Assembly: GCF_014529945.1 (NCBI RefSeq)
Contig: NZ_JACVFB010000001.1
Coordinates: forward strand, 806,001 to 870,000
Length of the DNA: 64,000 nt
Origin: Chitinophaga varians
GTDB taxonomy: Bacteria > Bacteroidota > Bacteroidia > Chitinophagales > Chitinophagaceae
Direction: 5' to 3'
Made by a program: the position numbers and the translations under genes. The notes beneath the pieces are model-generated. The model saw only the letters and a list, made by a program, of their open reading frames with translations, made no database searches and had not been told where the DNA came from. Numbering within the stretch: position 1 is the first letter of the stretch; each line of letters begins with the position of its first letter. Positions 42,773 to 51,663 of this stretch are shown here, piece after piece.

Positions 42773-44653
42773 ATGAACCGTAGTACCAGAATAATCATTC
42801 CGCTGCTGTTTTTGTCTGCCGTCAACCTGTACGGCCAGGAGCAGAAAAGCGTGTTGCAGCTGGCCGAAGCAGCTTATGCCAGACAGGAATATGCCGTGGC
42901 CGGCGCGCTCTATAACAGAATTGCCCGCCAGAAAGGCGACAGGATGCCGGTAGAGCAGCTGATGAAAATGGCCCGTAGCTTTCAGGAGATCGGTTACTAT
43001 AAGGAGGCAACGGATATCTACAAAGAGATTACCAGTCGCCCTGACCGCCCCGATGCCGCTTATTTTGCCTATGGCGAAGCCCTCCGGCAGCTGGAACAAT
43101 ATGACGAAGCCAAAGCGCAATATGCGTTGTTCTCCACCGCTAATGCCGATAGCCTGCAATTGAAAAACATGGCGCTGAAAGGCTGCGACAGTGCTGTGGT
43201 GTGGCTGGGAAAAGCAGCGCCTGTGCAACTGAAGCCGCTGAAAGAACTGAATACTCCCGGCTCCGATGTGGTAAGCGGCGTAGTACAGAAAGGGCTGTTG
43301 CTGATGTCCAACGGCTATCGTACCATGGCGCTGAGCAGCGGCTCACAGGCCAAACCGCCGTTAGATAAACGTACGGAGCAACCCTATTACAAGGCTTACG
43401 TGTATCAACAATATGCCGGAGATAACTCCAACGCCTATCTGGAAGAACTGGTGCCGGGACTGTTGGGCAAGTTCGATTATAATATCGGACCGGTATGTCT
43501 GAATAACACGGAAGATACGCTCTATGCAACCATCAATATACAGGGCAAAGGAGTGCCTTATACCGGTAAAGGCGCGGTGAACGGTGTTCGCCATCTGCAA
43601 CTTTATCAGTCCGTGAAAAAGAACGGTAAATGGGAGCCGCTCGTGTTGATACCCGGTATCAATATAGAAGGATATTCTTCCAGCCATGCGGTGCTCAATT
43701 CCACTGGTGATATCTTGTATTTTGTGTCCGATCGTCCGGGAGGACAAGGCCAGACCGATATCTGGTATGCAGAGAAACAAGCTGATGGCTCCTGGGGCAC
43801 ACCGATCAACTGCGGCAGCCAGATCAACACCGTGGCATCAGAAACATTTCCCACTGTCAACGAAGACGGTATTCTTTACTTCTCCAGCAGGGGACATGCC
43901 GGGATGGGCGGTTACGACATCTATCGTGTAAGAGGGGCGAAAACCAATTGGGAAGCGCCGGAGAATATGAAGCTGCCATTCAATTCAGGCGCAGATGATC
44001 TCGGGCTGATATTGAAGCGCAACGGTTATGAAGGGTACCTGGCTTCCAGCAGGAAGGGTGGCTTAGGAAGAGACGACGTCTATTACTTCTCCGATCCGAA
44101 CTATTTCACCAGGGTAGATCATGGTAGGAATGACGGACCGGGCACTCAGCCTAATCCGGACGCGAATGGCAACCCGCATTCAAATCCAAACACGAACCCG
44201 AACCAGCCTTCCACTTCAGGCAATACAGTGCCGCCAGGCAATGGTGGCAAGCCGGTCCCGGTAGTGAAAAAACATACACCGGAAGAGGAAGCAGACAAAA
44301 AGAAACTGGAAGAACTGAAGTTCCTGTATGATTACAACAGTACCGCCCTGCTCACAGAGTCGCGCCGGATACTGGACCAGGTGGCAGCTGTGCTGAAGCG
44401 TTATCCCGATTGGCGCGTGGTGATCACTTCGTTCGCGGATAACCGTGGTAGTGATCAATACAACGTAGATCTGTCAGCGTTACGTTGTTATGCTGTAATA
44501 GATTATCTCGCCAATAAAGGCATCGATCCAAAACGGTTGTACTACAGCAACAAAGGTGAGAAAGATCCGGTGAATGGCTGTAAGGACGGCGTTCCTTGTA
44601 AAGAAGAAGATTATAAGCAGAACAGGCGTTCTGAGCTGCGCATAAAATGGTAA
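42773..44653 (+). CDS. OmpA-family protein with TPR and propeller domains (PorE-like)
   Basis: The 626-residue protein has a signal peptide, a TPR-like helical region (about 22-140), a WD40-like PD40 beta-propeller (about 170-460, with DILYFVSDRPGGQGQTDIWYAE and GILYFSSRGHAGMGGYDIY), an Asn/Pro-rich linker (about 455-495) and an OmpA domain (about 515-626, ending NRRSELRIKW) for peptidoglycan binding. This order resembles PorE of the T9SS, which ties the system to the cell wall. It starts 19 bp after the PorP/SprF gene and ends at a strong terminator, closing the three-gene cassette. It may be a paralogue dedicated to the giant adhesin rather than the core PorE. Confidence 0.92.
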   Translation: MNRSTRIIIPLLFLSAVNLYGQEQKSVLQLAEAAYARQEYAVAGALYNRIARQKGDRMPVEQLMKMARSFQEIGYYKEATDIYKEITSRPDRPDAAYFAYGEALRQLEQYDEAKAQYALFSTANADSLQLKNMALKGCDSAVVWLGKAAPVQLKPLKELNTPGSDVVSGVVQKGLLLMSNGYRTMALSSGSQAKPPLDKRTEQPYYKAYVYQQYAGDNSNAYLEELVPGLLGKFDYNIGPVCLNNTEDTLYATINIQGKGVPYTGKGAVNGVRHLQLYQSVKKNGKWEPLVLIPGINIEGYSSSHAVLNSTGDILYFVSDRPGGQGQTDIWYAEKQADGSWGTPINCGSQINTVASETFPTVNEDGILYFSSRGHAGMGGYDIYRVRGAKTNWEAPENMKLPFNSGADDLGLILKRNGYEGYLASSRKGGLGRDDVYYFSDPNYFTRVDHGRNDGPGTQPNPDANGNPHSNPNTNPNQPSTSGNTVPPGNGGKPVPVVKKHTPEEEADKKKLEELKFLYDYNSTALLTESRRILDQVAAVLKRYPDWRVVITSFADNRGSDQYNVDLSALRCYAVIDYLANKGIDPKRLYYSNKGEKDPVNGCKDGVPCKEEDYKQNRRSELRIKW

Positions 44654-44657
44654 TAAT

Positions 44658-44690
44658 AAAAAGAGGGTGTCCAAAAGGCACCCTCTTTTT
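44658..44690. terminator. Bidirectional intrinsic terminator
   Basis: A perfect 12-bp stem (44658-44669 with 44679-44690) with A- and T-tracts built in lies between the OmpA gene and the convergent oxidoreductase gene. Confidence 0.9.
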
Positions 44691-44704
44691 ATGCGCGATA
44701 GTTT

Positions 44705-45667
44705 TTATACTGACAATACAATTTTACCAAACAGCGGTCTGTCTCGCTTCGCATCTTCCATTCTTTGATGGGCTTTTTTAATATCTTCCAGTGGATACAC
44801 GCTATCTATCACTGGTTTTACCTGCCCGGCTTCCATTAACCTGGTAATAGGATGGAGCTCTTCCCTGCTTTGCCGGGTAAAAACAAAATGATAGGTCGCA
44901 TTTTTTTCCCAGGCGCGGAGGAGGTTTTGCGGCCGGGCAATGTCCACCAGCGTTACAAGCCTGCCATAGTCAGCTAACGCAAGCGGACTATCGGAGAGCG
45001 TGCTGCCCCCAACAGTATCAATCATTACATCCACGCCTTTTCCCCTGGTGAGTGCCTGTATCTCTTCAAGGTAGTTTTTTTGATGATGATCAATCACGAT
45101 ATCCGCTCCCAGATGCTGTAGCTGCTCCCGTAAAATGTTTTGCCCTGTTGTATATACAAAAGCTCCCAGTGTCTTAGCGACCTGAATGGCGAGTGAACCT
45201 ACACCGCCCGCACCACCGGGAATGAGAATGGTATCTCCTTTTTTCAGGTTCGCCCGTACTGCCAGCATCTCCCATACCGTTCCCCCGATAAGCGGCACCG
45301 CAGCGGCTTCCTCGTAGCTAAGATGCTCAGGCATTTTGGACAACGAGGATTCGTCGGTAAGGTGGTATTCCGCGTAACTGCCCTGACCACCAAAACGCGG
45401 AGAATAGTAGACTTTATCACCGGGCCGCCAGTTTTTCACGGCTTCACCCACTGCTATCACATCGCCCGCCACATCGTGACCGGTTATAAGGGGTAGTTCA
45501 AACAGTGACGCATAGTCCCCTCGTCTGACCTGGTAGTCGAGCGGATTTACGGAGGTAGCCCTTACCCTCACCAGTACCTGGGTAGGAGCTGTTAGGGAGG
45601 GAGTAGCTACTTCTTTTAACTGAAGCACTTCTGGTCCGCCATAATTGTTGATTACAATCGCTTTCAT
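44705..45667 (-). CDS. NADP-dependent quinone oxidoreductase-like MDR protein
   Basis: The 320-residue protein is a full-length medium-chain dehydrogenase/reductase. It has a GroES-like N-terminal domain (SVNPLDYQVRRGDY, ITGHDVAGDVIAVG) and a Rossmann domain with the nucleotide motif GGAGGVGSLAIQVAK. The structural and catalytic zinc ligands of alcohol dehydrogenases are missing, which fits the zinc-free quinone oxidoreductase group. It should use NADPH to reduce quinones or activated alkenes in the cytosol. The ArsR-type regulator gene lies 44 bp upstream on the same strand, so the pair probably forms one operon controlled by that regulator. Confidence 0.9.
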   Translation of the reverse strand: MKAIVINNYGGPEVLQLKEVATPSLTAPTQVLVRVRATSVNPLDYQVRRGDYASLFELPLITGHDVAGDVIAVGEAVKNWRPGDKVYYSPRFGGQGSYAEYHLTDESSLSKMPEHLSYEEAAAVPLIGGTVWEMLAVRANLKKGDTILIPGGAGGVGSLAIQVAKTLGAFVYTTGQNILREQLQHLGADIVIDHHQKNYLEEIQALTRGKGVDVMIDTVGGSTLSDSPLALADYGRLVTLVDIARPQNLLRAWEKNATYHFVFTRQSREELHPITRLMEAGQVKPVIDSVYPLEDIKKAHQRMEDAKRDRPLFGKIVLSV

Positions 45668-45711
45668 GATTCGATAATTCGCTTATTTTCGAAATGTTTG
45701 AGTAAAAAAAA

Positions 45712-46017
45712 TCAGAATGCTTTTTGGATAAGTTTGTTCAGGGTCTTAATCGCTCCTTCATTACGCTTGTAGTACGTCCACTGGCCCACCCGCGTGGCTT
45801 CAATAAGCCCGCATTTCTGGAGTATGCTCAGGTAGTCTGATGTGGTGGACGGAGATAAGCCGGCTTTTTGCGTAATGTCGCTGACGCATACACCAAGATT
45901 GGCATCATAGTCCTCCAATTCCTCAGCGGGGAAGTGCAGGTGAGGCTGCTTGAGCCAGATAAGCATGTTTATTCTGGTCTCATTACTGAGTGCTTTAAAA
46001 ACCATGAGTAATTCCAT
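45712..46017 (-). CDS. ArsR/SmtB-family helix-turn-helix regulator
   Basis: The 101-residue protein matches the small winged-helix ArsR fold: FKALSNETRINMLIWL, the recognition helix region SPSTTSDYLSILQKCGLI and a wing RVGQWTYYKRN. A CVSD cysteine is present, but the classic metal motif ELCVCDL is absent, so it may sense a redox or organic signal instead. It precedes the oxidoreductase gene by 44 bp and likely controls the operon. A short palindrome just upstream of its start may be the operator. Confidence 0.9.
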   Translation of the reverse strand: MELLMVFKALSNETRINMLIWLKQPHLHFPAEELEDYDANLGVCVSDITQKAGLSPSTTSDYLSILQKCGLIEATRVGQWTYYKRNEGAIKTLNKLIQKAF

Positions 46018-46026
46018 TGGGCAAAC

Positions 46027-46036
46027 ATATCGATAT
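46027..46036. promoter_or_regulatory. Possible ArsR operator palindrome
   Basis: ATATCGATAT is a perfect 10-bp palindrome 10 bp upstream of the ArsR start. ArsR-type regulators bind AT-rich inverted repeats over the promoter, but a 10-bp match can occur by chance. Confidence 0.22.
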
Positions 46037-46097
46037 TTCCCGAAATCCAGAAATTAAAAATCAACCGGTGCGATGGTGATCGATGAACAGCTGTAAA

Positions 46098-46131
46098 AAA
46101 AGGAAGGTGTCTTTTGGGACACCCTCCTTTT
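46098..46131 (-). terminator. Intrinsic terminator of the GH2 gene
   Basis: A 14-bp stem (46098-46111 with 46118-46131, one mismatch) lies 10 bp after the stop of the minus-strand glycosidase gene. Read on the minus strand, it ends in a T-tract. Confidence 0.85.
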
Positions 46132-46141
46132 ACACGTATTA

Positions 46142-49120
46142 TTACTCTCCAAACAACAAAATTTCCTTCACGGCCACACGGCTGCTTTCCGGCTTAATAC
46201 CCGAAATCACGTACCGCACATATTGTACGCCGGGGCTATTGAACAGCACAGGTTTGTAGTCCTGTCCGCTGGACAGTTGATCAGGACTGGCGATCGTCCA
46301 GGTGGTCCCGTCGGTAGAAGTCTCCACCCGGTAAGTATACCAATCGCTGTCTTTACCCCAGAAAACCTGGCTTCCTTTTAAGGTACAGGCCTTTTCCGGG
46401 CGCAGTGTGATGGTTAACGGAAAAGCCCCGCTGGTGGCCGTCCAGCCGGTAACATTGTTTTTGTCTGTCAATGCACCGGAACCCGTCGGATTCACCTGAC
46501 CATTGATCGTGATCGTTGCATTTTTCAGTGAGATTTCCCGGAGCGCGTCCGCCTGCCCGGTTTGCGTGGCGGTGTCTGTATATTTTCTGTCGTAATCATT
46601 TACCCATTTGGCGTGGGGGGCATCCGGGACTGTCTTTGCCCTGCTGCCCTGGGTTTTAATGATTTTAACGGCGCTTGCGAGTCCTTTACTTTCCGCCGTA
46701 ATCCTGATGTCGCCGGAGCTGTCGCTGCTTCTGATGAGGGCATAGCCGATGCCGCCTTCTGTTTGTTGCACTGCGATGGCTGCTGCGGGGATGTTTCCGC
46801 CTACGAGATGTCCGGCGCCTGTAACGCGGAGCTGGACGGTGTACGATTGCCCTGCCTGTGTGTTAGTGACCACCGTGCCGTTTTCGTCACATACTTTGAT
46901 ATACACCGGGATCATATCTGTACCGTTGGCCACCAACGGCATCGCTGGTTCCGGTATCGTGATTTCCAGGCGTCTGGCGGCTTTGGGGGTATTGACCGTA
47001 TGGCCGCATACACGTTTGCCATCGAGCCAGCCTTCTGCGCGGAGGGTGCCCGGCTCATAGCTACCTAACGGGAACGCATATAGGGGACTGCCGCCCTTCG
47101 CTGCGATGAACGGTGCCGTGGATGCATTGGCGGAGCGGGTTTTCCGGCCCACGAGCTGGTTGTTGCGGTACAGCAGCACGGTATCACAATTCGAAAACAC
47201 CACGATGGTGGAATCGGTATCCGGCAGGTTGTTGTAACTGGCGACGAACACCATGGGTCCGTATGCTTTATTGCGTGCCGACTGCATGGACTGTAGCTGG
47301 TAGTAGCTGAATTTTTCATAGCGGTCCATATCCGTCACGCCGCTGAATGCCGTGACAGCATCGCTTCCGCGGGTGTAGTCGTTGTAGCTCCATACGAAGT
47401 ATCCGCCGATGCGGGGATTGGCGTCCAGCCGGGCATGGTCCCAATAGCCGCCGTGTTCTTCGCTGGTTTCCCCGTTAAGGGCCTGCTGCCGTAAAATACA
47501 TTGGTTGACCAGTCCCCGGGCGGTGTATCGACGGGAAGCACGCAGTCCGTTTTCCCGTGCGGCATCTGCCACCCAGGTATCTCCCCACTCGCGGGTGAGA
47601 GAGGGTTTGTTGGGCGCCGGGTCTGTCATGTCGGGATTCACTACTTTATAGAAAACATCATAATGATCGCAGCTGCGTTGATTGTAATCGTCGGCGGTAA
47701 ACATTTGGTCTCCCGGCATTTCTTCATGTGCTATGCGGATGGCTTCCTGCATCCAGCCGGAAGGAGTGGGGGATTCGTTCAGGGATGTTTCCCAGAGGAA
47801 TACGGACGGATGGTTGCGGTCGCGGCGTATCATCTGCCGGATATCGCGGAAGGTGCGTGCTTTGAACGTGCTGTCTTCACTGTAGTGTTGCCAGCCCGGT
47901 TGGCATTCGATGACCAGCAGGCCCAGTTCATCGCATGCGCGAAGGAAATCCGGTGATGCCGGATAGTGCGCTGCGCGCACGGCATTGTACCCGCCTTTTT
48001 TGAGCTGCCAGGCATCGCGGTATTGCATCGCGGCTGGTGCGGCGTCGCCTACATAGGGATACACCTGGTGGCGGTTGGCCCCTCTGAGGTATAGCTTTTC
48101 TCCGTTGAGGTAGAAGCCGTCGGCTTTTCCGTCGGGCGACGTAAACGAGATGGTACGAATGCCGGTGGGGGTCACCCGTTTATCGACGAGCACTTTGCCG
48201 TTATAGACTGCTGATTCCAGCCGGTACAGATATGGATGATCAGGATGCCAGAGATGCGGCGCCGTGAGATGAAGTTGCTGCCGGAAAGTGGTGTCCCGTT
48301 TGCCGTTGAGGGCGATGGTTTGTTGCGCGGAGGCTACTACTTTCCCGCTGTTGTCTACCAGTTTGCTCAGCAAGGTGGTGGTGGCAGACTGTCCGCTGCT
48401 GTTGACCACCTGGGTGTTGACCAGCAGGTCAGCCGCCTGGGCCGACACGTTTCTGCTCATGGTAAATATGCCGCCACCGGCTATTTTATTGGCTTCCACC
48501 TCATCAGGAATGTAAAGATGATCGGTGATCACCAGGGATACATTTCGATAGATGCCGCCGTAATAGTTAAAGTCCAGCGTGGACATTTTTTTGCCGGGCG
48601 GCGTTTGTGGATTGTCGATATTGGAAACCCTGACGGCCAGCACGTTGGTACTGCCGGGGCGAACTTTGCCGGAAATATCTACGCCGAAACGCATATATCC
48701 TCCATGATGCTCCTCCAGTTTTTCTCCGTTGAGATATATTTCACAGTCGGTCTGTACCCCCTCGAAGGAAACGTATAACCTGCGGCCAGCCTGGTTTGCC
48801 GGCACGGTGAAATGACGCCGGTACCAGCCGATGCCCTGATACACTTTTCCGCCACCGTTATGTTTGGGGGTGATGCCCATTACATGTGGAATAGAAACGG
48901 CTTCCCAGGAGGCGTCGTTAAAATCGGTAGCTGCGGCATTGCGGACGTCCTGCTGACAGAAGGCCCAGTGGGTATTGAAGTCCAGTTCCTGTCTGGGTGC
49001 TGTGGGAGATTGTGCCTGCGTGGCGGTCGTCGTTAATGTCGTTAGGAAAAAACACCATGCCGCATATCGTTGTAATACGCTGCTGGCTCCCTTTTGCGGA
49101 GGAGAATAATACCTGTTCAC
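46142..49120 (-). CDS. Secreted glycoside hydrolase family 2 enzyme
   Basis: The protein (about 992 residues from this start) has a signal peptide (QRYAAWCFFLTTLTTTATQAQ), then the GH2 order: sugar-binding jelly roll (IGWYRRHFTVPANQAG), Ig-like domain, TIM barrel, more Ig-like domains and a C-terminal F5/8 C-type (discoidin) domain. The acid/base Glu is in WETSLNE (E449) and the nucleophile is in SLTREWGD (E511). Such enzymes act as beta-galactosidases or related exo-glycosidases on plant or other polysaccharides. The longest frame starts at GTG 49195 and has an ATG at 49186, but these leave an overlong N-terminus before the signal peptide; I prefer the GTG at 49120. It stands alone, without a SusC/D pair in view. 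Confidence 0.9.
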   Translation of the reverse strand: MNRYYSPPQKGASSVLQRYAAWCFFLTTLTTTATQAQSPTAPRQELDFNTHWAFCQQDVRNAAATDFNDASWEAVSIPHVMGITPKHNGGGKVYQGIGWYRRHFTVPANQAGRRLYVSFEGVQTDCEIYLNGEKLEEHHGGYMRFGVDISGKVRPGSTNVLAVRVSNIDNPQTPPGKKMSTLDFNYYGGIYRNVSLVITDHLYIPDEVEANKIAGGGIFTMSRNVSAQAADLLVNTQVVNSSGQSATTTLLSKLVDNSGKVVASAQQTIALNGKRDTTFRQQLHLTAPHLWHPDHPYLYRLESAVYNGKVLVDKRVTPTGIRTISFTSPDGKADGFYLNGEKLYLRGANRHQVYPYVGDAAPAAMQYRDAWQLKKGGYNAVRAAHYPASPDFLRACDELGLLVIECQPGWQHYSEDSTFKARTFRDIRQMIRRDRNHPSVFLWETSLNESPTPSGWMQEAIRIAHEEMPGDQMFTADDYNQRSCDHYDVFYKVVNPDMTDPAPNKPSLTREWGDTWVADAARENGLRASRRYTARGLVNQCILRQQALNGETSEEHGGYWDHARLDANPRIGGYFVWSYNDYTRGSDAVTAFSGVTDMDRYEKFSYYQLQSMQSARNKAYGPMVFVASYNNLPDTDSTIVVFSNCDTVLLYRNNQLVGRKTRSANASTAPFIAAKGGSPLYAFPLGSYEPGTLRAEGWLDGKRVCGHTVNTPKAARRLEITIPEPAMPLVANGTDMIPVYIKVCDENGTVVTNTQAGQSYTVQLRVTGAGHLVGGNIPAAAIAVQQTEGGIGYALIRSSDSSGDIRITAESKGLASAVKIIKTQGSRAKTVPDAPHAKWVNDYDRKYTDTATQTGQADALREISLKNATITINGQVNPTGSGALTDKNNVTGWTATSGAFPLTITLRPEKACTLKGSQVFWGKDSDWYTYRVETSTDGTTWTIASPDQLSSGQDYKPVLFNSPGVQYVRYVISGIKPESSRVAVKEILLFGE

Positions 49121-49244
49121 TGTGGATGTTCTTTTTTTTGGATGTGTGGTAAGGTACGCGTTTTTGGAGGAATATTTTAACAACATCCATCTCACCTGAT
49201 TTTTTGATATAATAATTATAATAGAAAGGTAGAATTTAAATTAT

Positions 49245-49275
49245 TTTGATGATGGTATAATACGAGTGAAATTTG
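49245..49275 (+). promoter_or_regulatory. Candidate promoter of the ene-reductase/MFS operon
   Basis: TTTG at 49245-49248 and GAAATTTG at 49268-49275 are separated by 19 bp; the latter has one mismatch to TAnnTTTG. The predicted start site is about 40 nt before the ATG at 49322. Confidence 0.4.
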
Positions 49276-49321
49276 CACTATCGATCATGAGCATCATGGT
49301 TGATACACAAAAACAAATACC

Positions 49322-50443
49322 ATGAACACAAACATTTTTGAACCGGCCACTATCGGTTCTTTGCAACTGAACAACCGCATCGCCATGGCTCCTATGACAA
49401 GAGCCAGAAATGCGGACGGTATTCCCAACGAAAACAATGCCCTGTACTACGCCCAGCGTGCTGGTGCCGGGCTGATCATAACAGAAGGCGTAGCCATATC
49501 AGACACCGCCAAAGGCGTACTCTACATTCCCGGCCTGTATACGCAGCAACAGGTGGAAGGCTGGAAGAAAGTCACCGCCGCCGTACATGCCAAAGGCAGT
49601 AAAATATTTACCCAGCTCTGGCATGTGGGAAGGGTGTCCCATACCTCCAATCAGCCTGGCGGACAGGCGCCGGTGGCCCCTTCAGCCATACAGGCGGCAC
49701 AGTCGAAAGCCTGGGGATTTGATGAGAACGGCCACGAAGGTTTTGTGACCGCCTCCCAACCGCGTGCGCTGGCCACGGAAGAGGTGGCGAAAATAGCGCA
49801 GGACTTTGCCCTGGCGGCGAAAAACGCGATCGCGGCCGGTTTTGACGGCGTAGAGCTGCACGGCGCCAACGGCTACCTGATCGAACAGTTTTTAAATCCG
49901 CATATCAACAACCGCACAGACCAATATGGCGGCAGTATGGAGAACCGCAGCCGTTTTCTGCTGGAAGCGATTGATGCCAGCATCGCCGCGGTAGGTGCGT
50001 CGAAAGTGGCCATCCGGCTCACTCCCTATGGAGGACTGCATGAACTGCCTCACTACGACGAGATAGAGGCTACCTACGCTTATCTGGCGAAAGCATTATC
50101 GGACAGGAAAATTGCCTACATCCATATCATGGACCAGCAGTCACGCGGCAGCTTCGCTTTGCCGGAAGGTTTTCTGGAAAGGTTCCGTAGCTGGTACGAT
50201 GGCACTATCATCCTGGCTGGCGGCATGGACCGGGAAAAATCCGAAAGGCTGATCAATGCAGGTACCATTGACATCGCAGCGTTTGGTGAAGCCTTCATTT
50301 CCAATCCTGATCTGGTGGACCGTCTGCAGCATCACTGGCCGCTGACACCGCCGCAACGGGACCTGCATTACGGTCTGACGATGCATGGTTACATTGATTG
50401 GAAAACATACGGGAACAAAGCAGCGTTATGCGAAACGGAATAA
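49322..50443 (+). CDS. Ene-reductase of the Old Yellow Enzyme family
   Basis: The 373-residue protein is full length for FMN-dependent alkene reductases. Landmarks are NRIAMAPMTRARN at the N-terminus, the substrate-binding HGAN pair (H180, N183) in VELHGANGYLIEQF, then LNPHINNRTDQYGGSMENR and the late AAFGEAFISNPDLVDR phosphate-site region. It should reduce activated C=C bonds of enones, nitro-olefins or nitro compounds using NAD(P)H in the cytosol. Its 3' end overlaps the start of the MFS exporter gene by 16 bp, which suggests translational coupling and a shared detoxification role. It resembles NemA; I do not assign that name firmly. Confidence 0.95.
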   Translation: MNTNIFEPATIGSLQLNNRIAMAPMTRARNADGIPNENNALYYAQRAGAGLIITEGVAISDTAKGVLYIPGLYTQQQVEGWKKVTAAVHAKGSKIFTQLWHVGRVSHTSNQPGGQAPVAPSAIQAAQSKAWGFDENGHEGFVTASQPRALATEEVAKIAQDFALAAKNAIAAGFDGVELHGANGYLIEQFLNPHINNRTDQYGGSMENRSRFLLEAIDASIAAVGASKVAIRLTPYGGLHELPHYDEIEATYAYLAKALSDRKIAYIHIMDQQSRGSFALPEGFLERFRSWYDGTIILAGGMDREKSERLINAGTIDIAAFGEAFISNPDLVDRLQHHWPLTPPQRDLHYGLTMHGYIDWKTYGNKAALCETE

Positions 50444-51630
50444 TAGATAAAAGGATACTTCCCCTGACCATCGGTGGTTTGGGGATAGGCACCACAGAAT
50501 TTGCGATCATGGGGTTGCTGCCCGATATTGCCCGGTCCTTTAACATCAGCATACCGGAGGCGGGGCACTTTATCTCTGCCTATGCCATCGGCGTGGTGTT
50601 GGGTGCTCCGCTGCTGGTAGGGTATTCGGTGAAGTTTCCACCGAAGAAGGTGTTGATGGCGATGATGGCACTGTTCACGGTCTTTAACGGATTATCCGCG
50701 CTGGCGCCGGGTTACACCGCGTTGATGTTGCTGCGGTTTTTGTCCGGCCTTCCGCACGGCGCTTTTTTCGGCGTGGGGGCAGTGGTAGCTTCCCGCATTG
50801 CAGCGAAAGGGAAAGAGGCAAGGTACATATCATTGATGTTTACCGGGCTGACGGTGGCCAATCTGGCGATGGTGCCGCTGGTGACCTACATCGGCCACAT
50901 GCTTCACTGGCGCTGGTATTTTGCGGTGGTGAGCGGGATAGGGCTGCTTACGTTGCTGTCGCTCCGGGTATGGCTTCCTGCCATGGACGGAAAGCAGGAG
51001 GCGGCCAACATCACGGAAGAACTTCATTTCCTGAAGAATAAACAGAGCTGGTATGTCTTGCTGATTACCGCTATTGGCTTCGGTGGGCTATTTACCTGGT
51101 TTAGTTACATTACGCCATTGATGACGGAAGTATCTGGTGTTAGTCAGGGCAATATGGCCTATGTGATGGTCCTTGCCGGCGGTGGCATGGTGGTGGGCAA
51201 TCTGCTGGGCGGTTATCTGGCAGACCGGATGGGTGCGGCGCGTACGAGCGCGCTGCTGTTGTTTCTCATGATGCTGGCGTTGACAGGTGTTTTCTTCTTT
51301 TCCGGGATGATGATACCTTCTCTGATACTAACTTTTTTAAGCGGCGGACTGTCGATGTCGGTAGCGGCGCCGGTAAATATTATGATGATGCGGGCCGCGC
51401 CTGGTGCGGAAATGATGGCCGCCGCATTTATGCAGGCCGCGTTTAACATCGCCAACGCGCTGGGCGCTTACCTGGGCGGGATACCGCTGGAATACGGTCT
51501 GCCCTATACGTACCCGTCGCTGGTAGGGGTAGGAATGGCGTTTATCGGGCTGGTGATTGCCTTGCGGTATACCACACGGTTTGGTCAACGGGCGGTATTG
51601 CCCGATAGGCAACGGGTATTAATGCATTAA
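50428..51630 (+). CDS. MFS transporter of the DHA1 drug-efflux type
   Basis: The protein of 400 residues has about 12 hydrophobic segments and the MFS pattern, with an N-terminal GTTEFAIMGLLPDIARSF, typical of AraJ/YdhP-type DHA1 exporters, and an internal GGYLADRMGAAR loop. It should use the proton gradient to export small organic compounds. I start at ATG 50428 because the TTG-led extension from 50398 is the end of the ene-reductase gene in another frame. The 16-bp overlap suggests that the two act together, perhaps on the same compounds; the substrate is unknown. Confidence 0.93.
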   Translation: MRNGIIDKRILPLTIGGLGIGTTEFAIMGLLPDIARSFNISIPEAGHFISAYAIGVVLGAPLLVGYSVKFPPKKVLMAMMALFTVFNGLSALAPGYTALMLLRFLSGLPHGAFFGVGAVVASRIAAKGKEARYISLMFTGLTVANLAMVPLVTYIGHMLHWRWYFAVVSGIGLLTLLSLRVWLPAMDGKQEAANITEELHFLKNKQSWYVLLITAIGFGGLFTWFSYITPLMTEVSGVSQGNMAYVMVLAGGGMVVGNLLGGYLADRMGAARTSALLLFLMMLALTGVFFFSGMMIPSLILTFLSGGLSMSVAAPVNIMMMRAAPGAEMMAAAFMQAAFNIANALGAYLGGIPLEYGLPYTYPSLVGVGMAFIGLVIALRYTTRFGQRAVLPDRQRVLMH

Positions 51631-51663
51631 TATAAAAACAGGTTTCATACAGGGACTGGCGGC

